From contig JAMZAV010005102.1 in assembly GCA_024449915.1 (NCBI GenBank), forward strand, positions 1 through 64,000: a DNA stretch of 64,000 bases, written 5' to 3'. This stretch comes from Sweltsa coloradensis. Its lineage: Eukaryota > Arthropoda > Insecta > Plecoptera > Chloroperlidae. The number at the start of each line of letters is the position of its first letter. The stretch's first letter is position 1. Shown piece by piece: positions 1-11,678 of the stretch. The position numbers were made by a program, and so were the translations under genes. Below the pieces are notes generated by a model that was given only the letters and a program-made list of their open reading frames with translations, did not search any database and had not been told where the DNA came from.

Positions 1-114
1 GTAAAAGTAAACGTGGAGATAGCCAATCATTTAGAATGTCCGCCGTCACGAATATGTTAATTTTATTTGATCCGATAAGTAATGTAGATGGAAATTACAT
101 TATAACAAAGTACC

Positions 115-128
115 GTTACCATGGCAAC
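115..128. promoter_or_regulatory. RFX X-box-like palindrome 1
   Basis: GTTACCATGGCAAC fits the RFX-family X-box form GTNRCC-(spacer)-RGYAAC at every constrained position. It lies inside a non-autonomous TIR element. Binding is inferred from sequence only. Confidence 0.4.
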
Positions 129-431
129 GGAAAGTCGCGGATATTTTTTGGCTCATGATAGCGGTCGAACGGAGGTTGGGATCGAGTTGAAATTTGGACT
201 ATCCGCAAGCTTCGATCTGCATTGAATGCCATTAGTTTTGTGGCAAAGTAGTTCAAAAAGTTACAAAGTTACATTAAAGTTAATCGAAAGTTTTTTTCAA
301 ACTAAACGGCGACAAAATCTGAGGTGGCCAAATCATTTAGATTTTAGAATGTCCGTCCGGTCACGAATATGTTAATTTTATTTTGATCCGATAAGTAGTG
401 TAGATGGAAATTACATTTTAACAAAAGTAAC

Positions 432-445
432 GTTACCATGGCAAC
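432..445. promoter_or_regulatory. RFX X-box-like palindrome 2
   Basis: Same 14-bp GTTACCATGGCAAC sequence as site 1, within the second copy of the repeated block. The flanking bases are less conserved than the palindrome. Confidence 0.4.
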
Positions 446-783
446 GAAAATTCACACGAGAATTCTGGTCACTATGCACGACCACCTAGAAGAAATCAAA
501 ATACTATCGAGGAAGCAGTGTATTATTTGTGATTACCAAAGAGTTAAAATAGTTTTCCCAGAGAAATAATGTCAAGGTCCTCTAGATGGCGGTGGATTTT
601 ATCCACAAAGTATAGATTTACCCACGGGTTTACCCAAATACCTTGCCAATAATAAATAATATTGGAAACATGGCCCCGTGGACTGCGAACGTCGCAAATT
701 TAAAATTAAAAAAAATGTGCAATGTGGGTCTCTAGCTATAGCACGTGCTCGCTTATCAACGCGACCAACTGAGCGTTTCCTAG

Positions 784-1017
784 TACAGATAAATTTGCTT
801 TTTGTGGTAAAATATATTTCTCTTTCATTCTCAAATTCTACATTCCTTCTAACGCGCATTCATACTACCCCCACCACTCCCACTTGTGACGAAAGCATCC
901 GCATTCTTTGCTTGAAGAGAGTATATGAAAGACTATGAGCTTAATTAAGCGAGCGTTTCCATTTGACTCTGCCGGAAAAAATAGTCACTGTTTTTTTTTG
1001 TTTGTTTTTTGTTTGTA
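784..1017. other. Spacer between TIR-element copies
   Basis: AT-rich sequence with no gene. A short GAGCGTTTCC-like stretch near 950-960 resembles part of the TIR, and a T/G-rich run lies at 990-1018. Confidence 0.4.
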
Positions 1018-1506
1018 TGTCTCGCCATAACGTTGAACGGAGGTTCGGATCGAGTTGAAATTCGGACCATCCGCAAGCTTCGTTCTCGATTGAATGCCAT
1101 TAGTTTTGTGGCAAAATTGTTCAAAAAGTTACAAAGTTACATTAAAGTTAATCAAAAGTATTTTTTTCAAACTAAACGGCGACAAAATCTGAGGTGGCCA
1201 AATCATTTAGAATGTCCGTCCGGTCACGAAAATGTTAATTTAATTTTGATCCGAAAAGTAGTGTAGATGAAAATTACATTATAACAAAAGTAACGTTACC
1301 ATGGCAACGAAAAGTCGCACAAGAACTCTGGCCACTAAGCACTGCCACCTAGAAGTAATCAAAATACTATCGAGGAAGCAGTGTATTATTTGTTACCAAA
1401 GAGTTTAAATAGTTTTCCCAAGGAAGTGATGTCAAGGTCCTCTAGAAGGCGGTGGATTTTATCCACAAAGTAAAGGTTTGCCCAAATACCTTGGCAATAA
1501 TAAATA
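1018..1506. repeat. Internal fragment of the X-box-bearing TIR family
   Basis: This is a direct repeat of the 160-640 interval. It includes the GGAGGTTCGGATCGAG block, the X-box palindrome, and the segment near 1425-1470 that encodes nothing recognisable. It abuts the left end of the complete element at 1507. Confidence 0.6.
1295..1308. promoter_or_regulatory. RFX X-box-like palindrome 3
   Basis: GTTACCATGGCAAC again, in the third copy of the repeated block. Confidence 0.4.
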
Positions 1507-1770
1507 CTAGGAAAACGCTCAGTTGGACGCGTTGTTGAGCGAGCACCGGTACGTGCAACACGACCCGAGTACGACATTCCCATAATGTTACATACCAATA
1601 AGTCTTTAAGGTCTTGACCGATTTAGCTGAAAATTTGTAAAATAGGAGAGAATGGATAAAATCCACCGCCATCTAGAGGACCTTGACATCATTTCTTTGG
1701 GAAAACTATTTTACTCTTGATTTCTTCTAGGTGGCAGTACATAGTGACCAGAATTCTTGTGCGACTTTTC

Positions 1771-1784
1771 GTTGCCATGGTAAC
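1771..1784. promoter_or_regulatory. RFX X-box-like palindrome 4
   Basis: GTTGCCATGGTAAC is the exact reverse complement of sites 1-3, consistent with the inverted orientation of the block in this element. Confidence 0.4.
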
Positions 1785-2083
1785 GTTACTTTTGTTTAAA
1801 ATGTAATTTCTATCTACACTACTTATCGGATCAAAATACAATTAACATATTCGTGACCGGACGGACATTCTAAATGATTTGGCCACCTCAGATTTTGTCG
1901 CCGTTTAGTTTTTAAAAAAAACTTTAGATTAACTTTAATGTAACTTTATAACTTTTTGAACGATTTTGCCACAAAACTAATGGCATTCAATCGGGAACGA
2001 AACTTGCAGATGGTCAAAATTTCAACTCGATCCGAGCCTCCGTTTGACCGCTATCATGAGCCAAAAAAGCTGTGCGACTTTCC

Positions 2084-2097
2084 GTTGCCATGGTAAC
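2084..2097. promoter_or_regulatory. RFX X-box-like palindrome 5
   Basis: GTTGCCATGGTAAC, the second inverted copy in the complete element. Confidence 0.4.
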
Positions 2098-3157
2098 GGG
2101 ACTTTGTTATAATGTAATTTCCATCTACATTACTTATCGGATCAAAATAAAAATAACATATTCGTGATCGGACGGACATTCTAAATGATTTGGCCACTTC
2201 AGATTTTGTCGCCGTTTAGTTTTAAAAAAAAAAAACTCTCGATTAACTTTAATGTAACTTTTTAACTTTTTGAACGATTTTGCCACAAAACTATACAGCA
2301 ACCCGCCTAGGTGGTATGTACATGTGTGCAAAATTTCAGGTCGATCAGAGAAACGGTGCGACCTGTATCGAAGCAGTAACAGAAAAAAAACAAGAAACAA
2401 ACAAACAAACAAACAAACAAACAACAACAAAAAAACAGACATTCGAGCCATAAGAGTCAAGTGGAGACGCTCGCTACGCTCGCTCAAAATATTGGAAACA
2501 TGGCGCCGTGGACAGCGAACGTCGCAAATTTTTAAATTAAAAAAAATGTACAATGTGGGTCTAGCTATAACACGTGCTCGCTTATCAACGCGTCCAACTG
2601 AGCGTTTCCTAGTATTAAAGCCACCCATAGCTCATTGCCTTGAGCGCCAGGTCCTAAAACAATATTATTTATTATTATTATTTATTTAAATGATATTTCT
2701 TCGCCGCTAGGCGAGAAGGCCATTGTAGGGCACAATTCCCTCTTTAGCCTGTCACAATGGTACAACAAACAACACACATAGTTGCAAAAAACAAATACTA
2801 ATATAGAAAACAAGTGTCATTCAGACATAACGGAGAACATAATTTATAAAGCTAACATAATAAGTAAAAACAAACAAAAACAGTATGGTCATTTTGACAA
2901 GGTGTACAAAAGTGATACATTTATAAGGAAGTTAGGGGAGAAAGGGGAATAGGTGACATACTAGATTAAGGCTGAGAGATAATTAAGGGGAGAGAAGGAT
3001 GGAAGGGTGTATTTGAATTTCGGTTTCCGTGGTGGAGCTCTAGGAATGGAAGGAATTGATTAGTTCCACTCGGTTATTGTGTAGCAGTCGTGAACAATAG
3101 TTTGCACATAGTCTTTCCAATCGATTGCTCAGCTTTTCCATACCGTAGCACAGTAAA

Positions 3158-5712
3158 CTAGTCATTTTCTGTCCAAGGGTGTAACCCTGAGATTCGTCTT
3201 AAGATTCTGCGTTCAGGCGACATATAGCCGCAGGAAGCGGCCCAAGGACCGGGTAGCGAGCTGATGAAGGCGGCGTAAGTAAAACGGAGTGTTTGGAAGT
3301 CACACCCCTTAAGGCGTCCTCGAAGTCTGATCAGCAGGTTCATCCGGATGCGGGCACGGCAGATTGACATCGCGACTATGGGCTCGCCAGTGCAGTGTGT
3401 CAGAGAACGTAATACCGAGGTATTTTGCTGTGCGGTGGTGAAAACGGATTTATTCCATAGGGTGATGCTGAGCCTATGAGAGTCTTGAGAAGTTTTTTGT
3501 GTTTTATTACGGTGTCGGAACAGTATTAGTTGGGTCTTCAGGGCGTTTGTAGAATGCGCCATTGCGATTCCAATTTTCAAGAGCTTTGATTTGGCGTTGT
3601 AGCCTTCGGAATACTTCTCTGGCGGTCCGACCGACGCACCAATAAGCTGTGTCGTCAGCAAATAGAGCCAAAAATAGTTTTTTATCAAGAGGGTTTGGGA
3701 TATCGTGACAGTAAAGCAAATATAGCAGGGGAGACAGGCAGGATCCTTGGGGAACACCTGCAGCAGGGGTTATAGGTCGAGATAGATGGTCTTGAATTTT
3801 AACTCGCGCACTACGGTCGGATAGAAAAGCCTTGATAAATCGGACCATCGTGAGAGGGATTTGCATTTTAAGTAATTTAAAACAAAGGCCACTATGCCAC
3901 ACTCGGTCAAATGCACGGGAAATGTCTAGGAAAGCAGCGAGGACGCATTTCCCTTCGTTGAGCGCCGATGATACTTCAGTAATCAGCCGGATCAGAGGGT
4001 CAGTAGTTTGAACGACCCGTTCTAAACCCGGATTGTGATTCGGGGATTATGTTTATTGTTCTCGGCGAAACGGGCGAGACGGGATTGGATTATTCTTTCG
4101 AGTATTTTGCCGATAACGTTCAGTAGACTTATCGGCCGGTAGCTGCTAAGTTGGTCAGGCGGTTGGTTTTTCTTGGCTATCATGACGACGGTGGCTGATT
4201 TCATATGAGGAGAATGTATCCGAGATTGAGGCACCCGGTGAACAAGGAGGATAGGTGAGTGATGAACTGAGGAGGAGCTTGACGTAGCATTGTTCTTGTG
4301 ATTCCGTCGTCTCCAGGCGTAGAGTTCGGCCTTTGAAAATTGCTGCTGAAACTTCGTCAGGAGTAATTTCCTCAACTAACTCGGGATAAGTGATGTCTTG
4401 GATGGGAATTGGATCATGAGAGGACAAATGAGGTTGTCGTTTGGAAAGAAGTCTCTCGATTTTTGCACAGAAGTTATTGTCGAAGTGAGGATCGGTAGGG
4501 AAGCGATGAACTGATTCAAGAGAGGATGCGAACTCTCTCGCCTTATCTTCCGGAGTAGAGAACACATCGCCGTTGATGACGAGAGGAGATATTTTACGAG
4601 ATTTCTGACCCGTGAGGCATTTAAATTTGTGCCAGAATTTACTCCCGTCTTTGTAGTTTAAGGACTCGCATACAGCCGTCCATTGTATTCGCGGTAATTA
4701 ATAATTTTTCTACGTACTATAGCAGAAAGACGGTTCCATTCAGTTTTTTCTGGTTGGGACACGGGTTGCTTTAAATTGATTCTAGATTCCTCTCTTTAAG
4801 CGGACGACGTTAACGATACCCGGTGGCAGTGAGGGTAGCGATAGGTGTCTACAGTGTTTACTGGAACGGCGAGAGCGGCGGCTTGCTTGAGAGTATCTAC
4901 CAGGACGTCAGCGTAGTTGCGTAACGCAATGCAATTGGACAAATCGGATGTTTTCAGGTGTTGAATTATTGTCGTTCTATATAGGTCACAATCAGCGTGA
5001 TTGAAGTCCTTTACAAGTTAGTACACGTTCACGTGCAGGGGGAGGAGGAAGAATGTCGCCTGACAGGATTATCGGCAGGTGGTCGCTTGCGATGGACGGG
5101 CCAATAACAGTGTCTCCTACCTTCCCTGAGAGCCTCTCGCTTACAAGGAAATGATCCGGGATAGACGATCCCATTGGGCCGATGAACGTTGGGTTAATGT
5201 TGTTACAACGATACATAGGAAGATCGACGATAAATCTGCGAGAAAGATGCCATTTGTGTTGGAACTGATGTCTCCGAAAGATACATGCCTTGAGTTTAAA
5301 TCACCCATGAGAATGAAGTTCGGAAACGATGTGAGATATTTAAAGAAATCAAGTAGATCGCGAGGCGGGACGTCGGAGGTAGATACAGTACAGCTATTAT
5401 CACAGGGCCCATCGGACAGCGAATAGAACAAGAATTGTTTTCAATATGGCGGAACTGGATCGGCAGGGTAATCTGTATTGCAGGAATATGAGGGTGGAAA
5501 CAGAGCAACGCCTCCCCTAGGTGGTTGTCCAGGGGTGATGGACGGTCTCGCCGAAAGGACGTGAATCCGGGAAGTGAAATATTATGTTGGGTATTCCGCC
5601 AAGTTTCTCCTATTCCCAACACGTGAAGGTTTTGCGAAACACAAAGGTTTTCAATGAGTGGCTTTTTACGGGGGAAGCCGTGACAGTTGACAAATCCAAT
5701 GTTGAAGTTCAT
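3158..5712 (-). pseudogene. LINE ORF2, APE endonuclease and reverse transcriptase
   Basis: The protein starts near MNFNIGFVNCHGF (5712). The endonuclease part follows, with IGETW, GDLNSRH and SDHLPI motifs (about 5650-5050). Next is a linker and the reverse transcriptase, with YRPISLLNVIGKILE (near 4120), VPQGSCLSPLLY (near 3740) and the catalytic FADD box (near 3660). The thumb region continues to about 3160. Several frameshifts and stops break it. In an intact element this enzyme nicks the target and copies the element RNA into it. The short spacing from ORF1 is normal for a two-ORF LINE. Confidence 0.8.
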
Positions 5713-5752
5713 GGGAATGCAGTAGCAGATAGAATCAATCAACTGATATTGA

Positions 5753-6982
5753 TTAAGTAGAGTTGATTGCATCATCAACAATGTCGCTCCAAGGGCGATT
5801 GCGATGTGTTCTTCTTGTACTGGATCTTTCTTTAGGCGGGATTGGCGGGATTTTGAAGTTCAAATCAATTTCAGGATTTGAAGGGCTTCTTACGATATTA
5901 GTTTCATTGGAGATCGAGGAGTTTGTTGGGACGGTTGCCTTATCGTTTCCTTTTAATAATTTTGTCAATTTATTATTGGGTTTTGATTTTTTTACTCGTT
6001 TACGTGGTGTTGTTATAGACGTGAGAAGGTACCTTTAATGGTGTCTGTACTTGTAGACTCGCTGTCACTGTTTGCTGAAAGTTCCATATCAGACTCGGCT
6101 GCAGATTGCGTGTCAGGTGTGATGCTCATAGTATTGTCTTTGTCGGGTTTAAGGGAGGCTGGGCTGCTGGAGACGAGTCAATTATTATTGTAGAACCTGA
6201 CTGTAATTGGTTGTTTGGAGTTGACGAGGGGTCAATGTACGGAGCAGTAGGCTTATTTATCTGTGACTGTGACTCAATGTGTGGCGTGTTATTATTACTG
6301 GGTTGATGCTCGTCATTGGAGTTGTCTGTGTTATTCTTTGATAGATTGAACATTGGAGCGCGACGAGGAGCGGCAATCCGCCCGTAAGTGGTCTGATGAG
6401 TTACAGTACGAACACGTTCTGGGCTGGCCATCATAGGTGATAAGAGCACGTAGACCGCCGATATACTCGAATGACGGGATGTGTTTCGAGAGGGCAATTT
6501 TCATTGATCTGATCCCATTCTTGACTGAGTAACGATAGTTTTGAGACCAAAACTCATCCTTGACCTCGGAGACTTTGCCAAACGCGCTAAAATGAGCTTT
6601 GATACGGTCATTTTGACATTTCGACTGGAAGATTAAATATTCTTACCGTACGGAATCCTAAATCCGCGTGACCAAGTTTGACTGAACTCACGGTTCCATT
6701 GTCGTGGTAAAACTTAGCCGAACCATTGTGATTGTCAATAATAGTGGAACACATCTGATCATTATAACTTTTTTATGTACACGGTTTGCTTTGAGCCGTC
6801 AAGTTGTATGGCATATATATCGGACTGGTCATTTTGAGAGTAAGGTAAATCCAGTCATGAATTTCGAGAGCTGTTGGTCTAGGAAAGTTTCTGTCGAATT
6901 CACATTTGAGGGTATTCGTGCGTTTCGGGGTACTGTTAATATTTGAGCGGTAGCTCGAATGATCTTGATTAGACAAATACAT
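5753..6982 (-). pseudogene. LINE ORF1, gag-like protein with CCHC zinc knuckle
   Basis: The reading frame begins MYLSNQD at 6982 and has an N-terminal segment with ALEIHDWIY, typical of ORF1 proteins of invertebrate LINEs. A zinc knuckle CSYC-4-H-4-C (CSYCNSSDHLRADC) is read around 6370-6470. After it comes a polar Ser/Asn/Pro-rich tail that ends at a stop near 5753. Several frameshifts separate the pieces. The expected role is RNA binding and ribonucleoprotein assembly for the element encoded with ORF2 just downstream. I chose the 6982 methionine because it follows the 5' region and no earlier in-frame start is visible. Confidence 0.7.
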
Positions 6983-7130
6983 TATTCAATACGTTTAAAT
7001 GACGAAGTTATACACTGAAGATAGCACACGTAGTGTTTCACCTCGCGAACTGTTGTACGGTTCACTAGCAGGACATAGCGCGCACGATGTTCACTCGACC
7101 GAGGTCGAGACAAGACTGCTAAAACAATGT

Positions 7131-8025
7131 CACTTTCTTTAATCAACCAAAATGCCACTAGTATTGGAACTTGGGTTAGATGCGTCTTAGATAAAGGTTG
7201 TGCCTTGTGTGCGTGTGTCTGGGGCGAAACCCCAGCCGCCGGAGGCCCTTTTCGCCGAAGGCGAGAAAAATTTCACTACACTACAGTTATTTCGTCATGT
7301 TTTAACTGCACTCGGACTCTGTAAACGATGTTTTACATCAACTATCTGCGATCTAAAAACTCAAAAAATTAATGTGAAGCAGACAGGCAAACATATTTTT
7401 GTTTTACCCTTTTCTTAAAAAAATACTAACTGAAGGCTGTTTAGTAGGCCTACGTTTCATATTTAAAATTACGATATCAATTTAATCTTTAACACCATTT
7501 AACACGAAACACTACACACACACTTACAATTTACTTTACTTTACACTTCACACTACACTACTTACACTCTAAGAGGAATAACCTTCCCACTTGCCACTTC
7601 GCTATAATCACAGTCACTACACCACTCCAAAGATGACAGAACGCATAACGATGCGACACGAGCGAACCAAATCCCAACTTGCATCTGCCAATAACTCTAG
7701 CAAATCATTCAAAGGGATGTTTGGATAAGACGTGAGTCCGAGTCTCGTATCCACTGAGTGACCGGCACACAATACAAGATGGGTGGCTGGTTATAAAGAC
7801 AGTAGGATAGACCAGACGGTTCAGGCATGGGGTAATCCAACCTAACATTCCTGCTATTGTTGGGTTGTTTCTTCCTGGAAACGAATAGTTGACAGGACGT
7901 TGCTTTCCCAAAAAGTAGAGAAGAAATCTTGATTTTTCAACTCTAAAATCTGCCCCCCTATGCCCCCATGGCATGAAAGTTAGGGGGGCAATCCCCCTTG
8001 CCCCCCCCTTGTTCCGACGCCACTA
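7131..8025. mobile_element. hAT-like non-autonomous element remnant
   Basis: The right end reads GTTCCGACGCCACTA, close to the reverse complement of the CAGTGGCGTAGGAAC terminus of the well-defined element at 54227-54764. It also shares the internal GGGGCGAAACCCCAGCCGCC motif (about 7222) and G/C runs beside the terminus (7981-8010). About 7310-7370 is an inverted copy of sequence found at 10265-10325 and 18605-18650. The left end is degraded and I cannot define a target duplication. No gene is present. Confidence 0.45.
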
Positions 8026-8974
8026 TGTCGCCATGTCTATTATTAAGATTAAAGTAAGATACATAGCGATAAAATATAATTAAAGATAAAGAATAATAAA
8101 TAACCAGATACATAAGTTCACACATAAAGAATTATTACTGGTACATGTACTTTCAAAAAAATGTCTTACCAACAATGTACAGTATAATATACAAACAGGT
8201 AGTGAGTAAACAAGATGAATGTATAAAATGAATGTATTTACAAGTTATGCAGAGAAGTACTCTTCTCCACTGGACACCATGCGGGGAGAACTAGAACTAG
8301 ACTAAATTCATAAAGAGTTATTTTGCATGGGCACGTTTTAAATATTGTAGCACCACTTTTGATAATGGTTATAAGCCGCTACTAGTTATGTTATGAAGGA
8401 AGAGAACTTGTGGTTAATTTTGCAGCAAGTACTAATAAAAGAATTAAAAGGGGATTGTATAAGCACGCGTTAATGTCATTCAGTTGTATTAATTGAATAT
8501 ACAGTCTCAAAATTCTTTAACTTACTCTACTTGATTTTGTTATGTGGTATAAGATTATATCAGCATGTAAATTGTAAATATTCTACTAACAGCTATATGC
8601 GGATTTACAACAAAACGTCAATGACGAATGAGAAATTCTAAACATTTTAAGAAAATAAAAATATATTATCATGGATTTACAAGGCGCATGGATATGCACC
8701 TCCTGGTTAATTTGTGTACTGTGAAACTAGCCCCCAAAAACAAAAACTTGTGAAGCATTGTCGCCATTTTCGCCTGTTTACACAATTATTTACATTTTGA
8801 AGTGCTTAAATGGCCGCCAATTGTATTGTTGCTATAAGTTTAGGCCTAAACAGGAAACGAGAATCACAGACGCACCGCCCCATAATGTTGCAGGTCCAGT
8901 AACGCCAGTTACTATTTTAAGTCCATGATATTCTGATGGTGTTAGTGTTCTAGTTCGTGACTTTACTATAATGA
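8026..8974. other. AT-rich intergenic stretch
   Basis: I see no coding region, RNA gene or clear repeat here. Short reading frames are interrupted and show no domain motif. Confidence 0.4.
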
Positions 8975-9246
8975 GGCTTGCGGCGCCAGACAAAAAACAA
9001 TGGGGGGCAAAGGAGTGGCGGGTAGCCGGGGTCTGTGCGAAGAACCAGCCGCCGGAGGCTATTTCGCCAGTGGCGATTTTTTTTGACCATACCACAGTTT
9101 TTTCGTAATGTTTCAACTAAAAATGGCAAATCAAAATCAAATCGCGTGCGGCAGGCATTTGACACTAGGGGGGCAAGCAGGGGGGGAGGCCATTTTTTTT
9201 GGGGGGGGGGTCAATTTCCCCCAGGCCTCCCCGTAGCGCCGCCACT
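8975..9246. mobile_element. Short hAT-like fragment
   Basis: It contains the shared motif CAGCCGCCGGAGGC followed by TTTCGCC (9048-9075), long G and C runs (9170-9225), and a right end GCGCCGCCACTG. These match the family at 7.1-8.0 kb and 54.2-54.8 kb. The left terminus and target duplication are not resolved. Confidence 0.4.
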
Positions 9247-9764
9247 GCTCATATGTATACAACCACACACACAAACAACTTGTAAAAAGAAAGCTAAGAT
9301 TTGAGATCTAAAGAAAAGCCAACCTTGTGAACCCTTCTTCATTTACTCACTCATATTTTATATACTTACACTGGCCCGTAACTACATCCTAAAAAAAGCT
9401 TAACAAAAAATAATTATACAGACTAGTTCATTGAAATCAATAGCTTTGGAAATCCTTGAATAAACTTCCTGCCCTGTTGACGTAAATATAGAGAGTTTTA
9501 TATCCGCTGCTCGATCGCCAGCTTTTCCCGGTAGTTGAGAGTTCGTTTTTCACCTTTCGTTCGACGTAAGCAAAAAATACTTTCAATGTATTGTTATATT
9601 ATATAGTATTGAATTGTTGCGTTCGTGATTGATTCGGAGGTGAATGTCACATGATTGAAGAACTGATAAGTAAACCCCACTAAGTGCGTCATATACCAGA
9701 GCGAGATATGTGTGACCCTGGTTCTATTTCCCCCGGGCAAATAGTTCAGCCCCTTGCAGTTCGG
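9247..9764. other. Intergenic stretch without a recognisable feature
   Basis: No coding signal, hairpin or repeat is evident. Confidence 0.4.
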
Positions 9765-9965
9765 ACTCGGAGGGTGCTAGAGGCCAAAGACTAAATTCTC
9801 GAGTAGACTGCTTTCGTGTTGGGCTGTCCGGGCCATGCTCTTACCAACTAAGCTATGAAGACACCAGATCTAATCCCCGGCGGAGGCACTTTTTCTATAG
9901 AACCAAGATAACAGCATCATAGTCGCCTACTATAAAACCAAGGATAAACAATATTAGACCAGCTC
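9765..9965 (+). mobile_element. tRNA-derived SINE, rearranged copy
   Basis: The tail ATAGTCGCCTACTATAAAACC (9916-9936) is shared with SINE copies at 31.68 and 32.05 kb. Upstream, 9820-9850 reads as the reverse complement of a tRNA 5' half (TTAGTTGGTAAGAGCA). A B-box-like TCTAATCCCCGG follows near 9870. The tRNA half is therefore inverted relative to the tail. Confidence 0.4.
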
Positions 9966-10261
9966 CCAGGTAGGAAAACACTCCTCCCCCCCCGCCACCA
10001 CCGCCACCACCTGCGGGAATATGGAGACCAATATAGTTATGATGATAGGTTGATTAAATTGCAGTAGAAATCCACATGTTGTCCAATTAGGCAAAACTAA
10101 CGTTAGTTAAATATTAATCCAAGAATTTCCGTAGTAAATATGCACATACACTTATACAATTCGTCAGTCACCTTGGTAAAATGAATAATATTGTTTGCCT
10201 GTAAGCTTGGCCATTACATAAATAAATTGGTTTAAATTTACTCAAATGGGACACTTCACGC
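9966..10261. other. Spacer, C-rich then AT-rich
   Basis: A short CCACC-type low-complexity stretch lies near 9985-10015. Nothing else is recognisable. Confidence 0.35.
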
Positions 10262-10517
10262 TCATTTTGTTGTTTTTAGATCGCAGATGGTTGCTGTAAA
10301 ACATCGTTTACAGACTCCAAGTGACCCCAGACCCCGGGTTCCGCACACAAAATCTGATAGTAAATTTTCCCCCCCAACTTTCGAAACGTTCCTACGCGCC
10401 TGTATGTGTTATAAAGAAATAACCGATTATTTTTTCTTCTGAGCCAGATGGTGAATATTTAGTTGTCTTGACACTCTGACCTATAGTAAGATCCATGCAT
10501 GTAAGGAGCTATCCTAG

Positions 10518-10586
10518 GGATATCAGGACAAGCTACGTGTTCCTGCCAAGCAGCCGTTGTTTGGAGAGTCGTGGTTTCCCGAAAAG
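10518..10586 (+). CDS. Candidate 69-nt phase 1-1 exon of the upstream lectin gene copy
   Basis: The segment is bordered by ...CCTAG on the left and AAAAG/GTGAGG on the right. It is 69 nt long, so it is symmetric, and it is open in the phase-1 frame expected after the CTLD exon. It encodes a short peptide containing TCSCQAAVVW. The paralogous segment at 18761-18829 is nearly identical but has TGA in that frame. The polypyrimidine tract before it is weak, no domain is recognisable in so short a piece, and the sequence is also open in another frame. This is a tentative exon call. Confidence 0.28.
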
Positions 10587-11605
10587 GTGAGGTCTATGTT
10601 GTGTGTATTTTCTAGGCCACTTCACGAAAGCTTTTACCAGTCGCGTTGAAGGATGAGCTCTATTATGGTTAATTATTTTTGTCCAATGATTACTGTTTAG
10701 TGTCGTCACTGATCGTCATTATGAACCATGTCTGCCTTCAACAATGCGAGGCGACCGACTGCAAGTCGGAAAGACACGGAGAACCGACACGCGCCTCGTT
10801 CCTCATTGTGACAGCCGCGAAAAGGTGCGGGGCGGCGAGGTCATGTTGACCAATCGTGGCCCTAACAGTACGATGTTTATGAGAATTTTTTTCGATTGTC
10901 TCCAAACTCATAACATAATATCTTAGTTCAGTAATTTTGAACGTAGTAAAAAAAGTACGATTTTCATGAGAAATATTACTTCCTTCGAATGTATTCAAAA
11001 ACTTGGCATATCTACTAAGTGTAGAGAATTCGAAGGTGTCCTGAAATTTTCATCGAGATCGCATATGCCGTTGCCCGAACAAACAGCGAACAAACAGACA
11101 AAAAACAAACAATCAAACACACAAAGAATACCCGAGCTATTTTTCTCTGGGTAAGTGAAATTGAAGTCTTCTCTGCGCTCATCCAATTATTGTTTTTACA
11201 TGACAATTAAGTAGAGGCAAGAGAGTCCTACATGACAATATGACGTGCTGGTGCATATAGTAGGATGCAGATAAGCATTAGTACAATGCAGTACTGTTAT
11301 CATTTTCCAATCAGTTTCAAACGCAGCCCAAGTGTAACATTTAAAGAAATAAAATTATATTTCAGCATTTGTGAATAGAATTATATTTCAGCATTTGTGA
11401 TACTAGACAAAGCTAATGAATAGTGCGATTCTTGTAAAATGCTCATCAGATCCATATCAATAGTTAATGTTGATAAGAGGTGATGATTAGAAGCCAAATC
11501 TCGGTAACCAAGTTCGTGTATCTATGTAGGAAGGACAAATACTCGTATTGGTCTTAATGTTGAGCTGTGGAATAATTATGACCTCTAACACAATGGTTGC
11601 TGCAC

Positions 11606-11642
11606 TATATAATACCCAACACTCGCTCGACTCTCACTTACT
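11606..11642 (+). promoter_or_regulatory. Core promoter 1a of gene 1 (TATA and initiator)
   Basis: TATATAA lies at 11606-11612. An initiator-like TCACTT with A at 11636 is 30 bases downstream, the canonical spacing. The first ATG follows after about 43 bases of pyrimidine-rich leader. Confidence 0.6.
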
Positions 11643-11678
11643 CGCTTCTTGTCTCTCTAGCTGCTAGGACGCGTCAAG

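Larger units (their letters stand above)
1..783. mobile_element. TIR DNA element, right end, left part outside window
   Basis: The right end reads CAACTGAGCGTTTCCTAG and is followed by TA. It matches the terminal inverted repeat of the complete element at 1507-2612. The interior holds two diverged copies of a block containing a GTTACCATGGCAAC palindrome (115-128 and 432-445), and a segment around 565-600 that recurs at 1425-1470 and inverted near 1655. There is no transposase, so it is non-autonomous. The left end is not visible. Confidence 0.6.
1507..2612. mobile_element. Complete non-autonomous TIR element with TA target duplication
   Basis: The left end is CTAGGAAAACGCTCAGTTGG and the right end is its near-perfect reverse complement ending ...AGCGTTTCCTAG. 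The similarity continues inward for about 40 bp. TA flanks both ends (1505-1506 and 2613-2614). The interior holds inverted copies of the X-box block relative to 1-783, an (AAAC)n run near 2396-2425, and a GCTCGCTACGCTCGCTC motif near 2468-2486. No transposase is encoded. A TA duplication fits Tc1/mariner-like or related cut-and-paste elements, but the superfamily is not assigned. Confidence 0.7.
2661..7130 (-). mobile_element. Two-ORF non-LTR retrotransposon (I/Jockey-like group), nearly full length
   Basis: The minus strand carries, in order, a 5' region (about 7130-6983), an ORF1 with a CCHC knuckle, an ORF2 with an APE-type endonuclease and a reverse transcriptase, a 3' UTR (about 3150-2700), and an AAT-rich 3' tail (2661-2690). 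Frames are broken repeatedly by small indels, so the copy is dead. The architecture (gag-like ORF1 with zinc knuckle plus APE-RT ORF2) is that of I- or Jockey-group LINEs. The exact clade is not assigned. Confidence 0.8.

Noticed and set aside
2134..2628. 164-codon minus-strand frame
   Set aside because: It lies inside a non-autonomous TIR element, contains low-complexity VCLFVCLF from an (AAAC)n run, and has no transposase motif.
3158..3757. 199-codon minus-strand frame as a separate gene
   Set aside because: It mixes out-of-frame and in-frame parts of the LINE reverse-transcriptase region and is included in that pseudogene.
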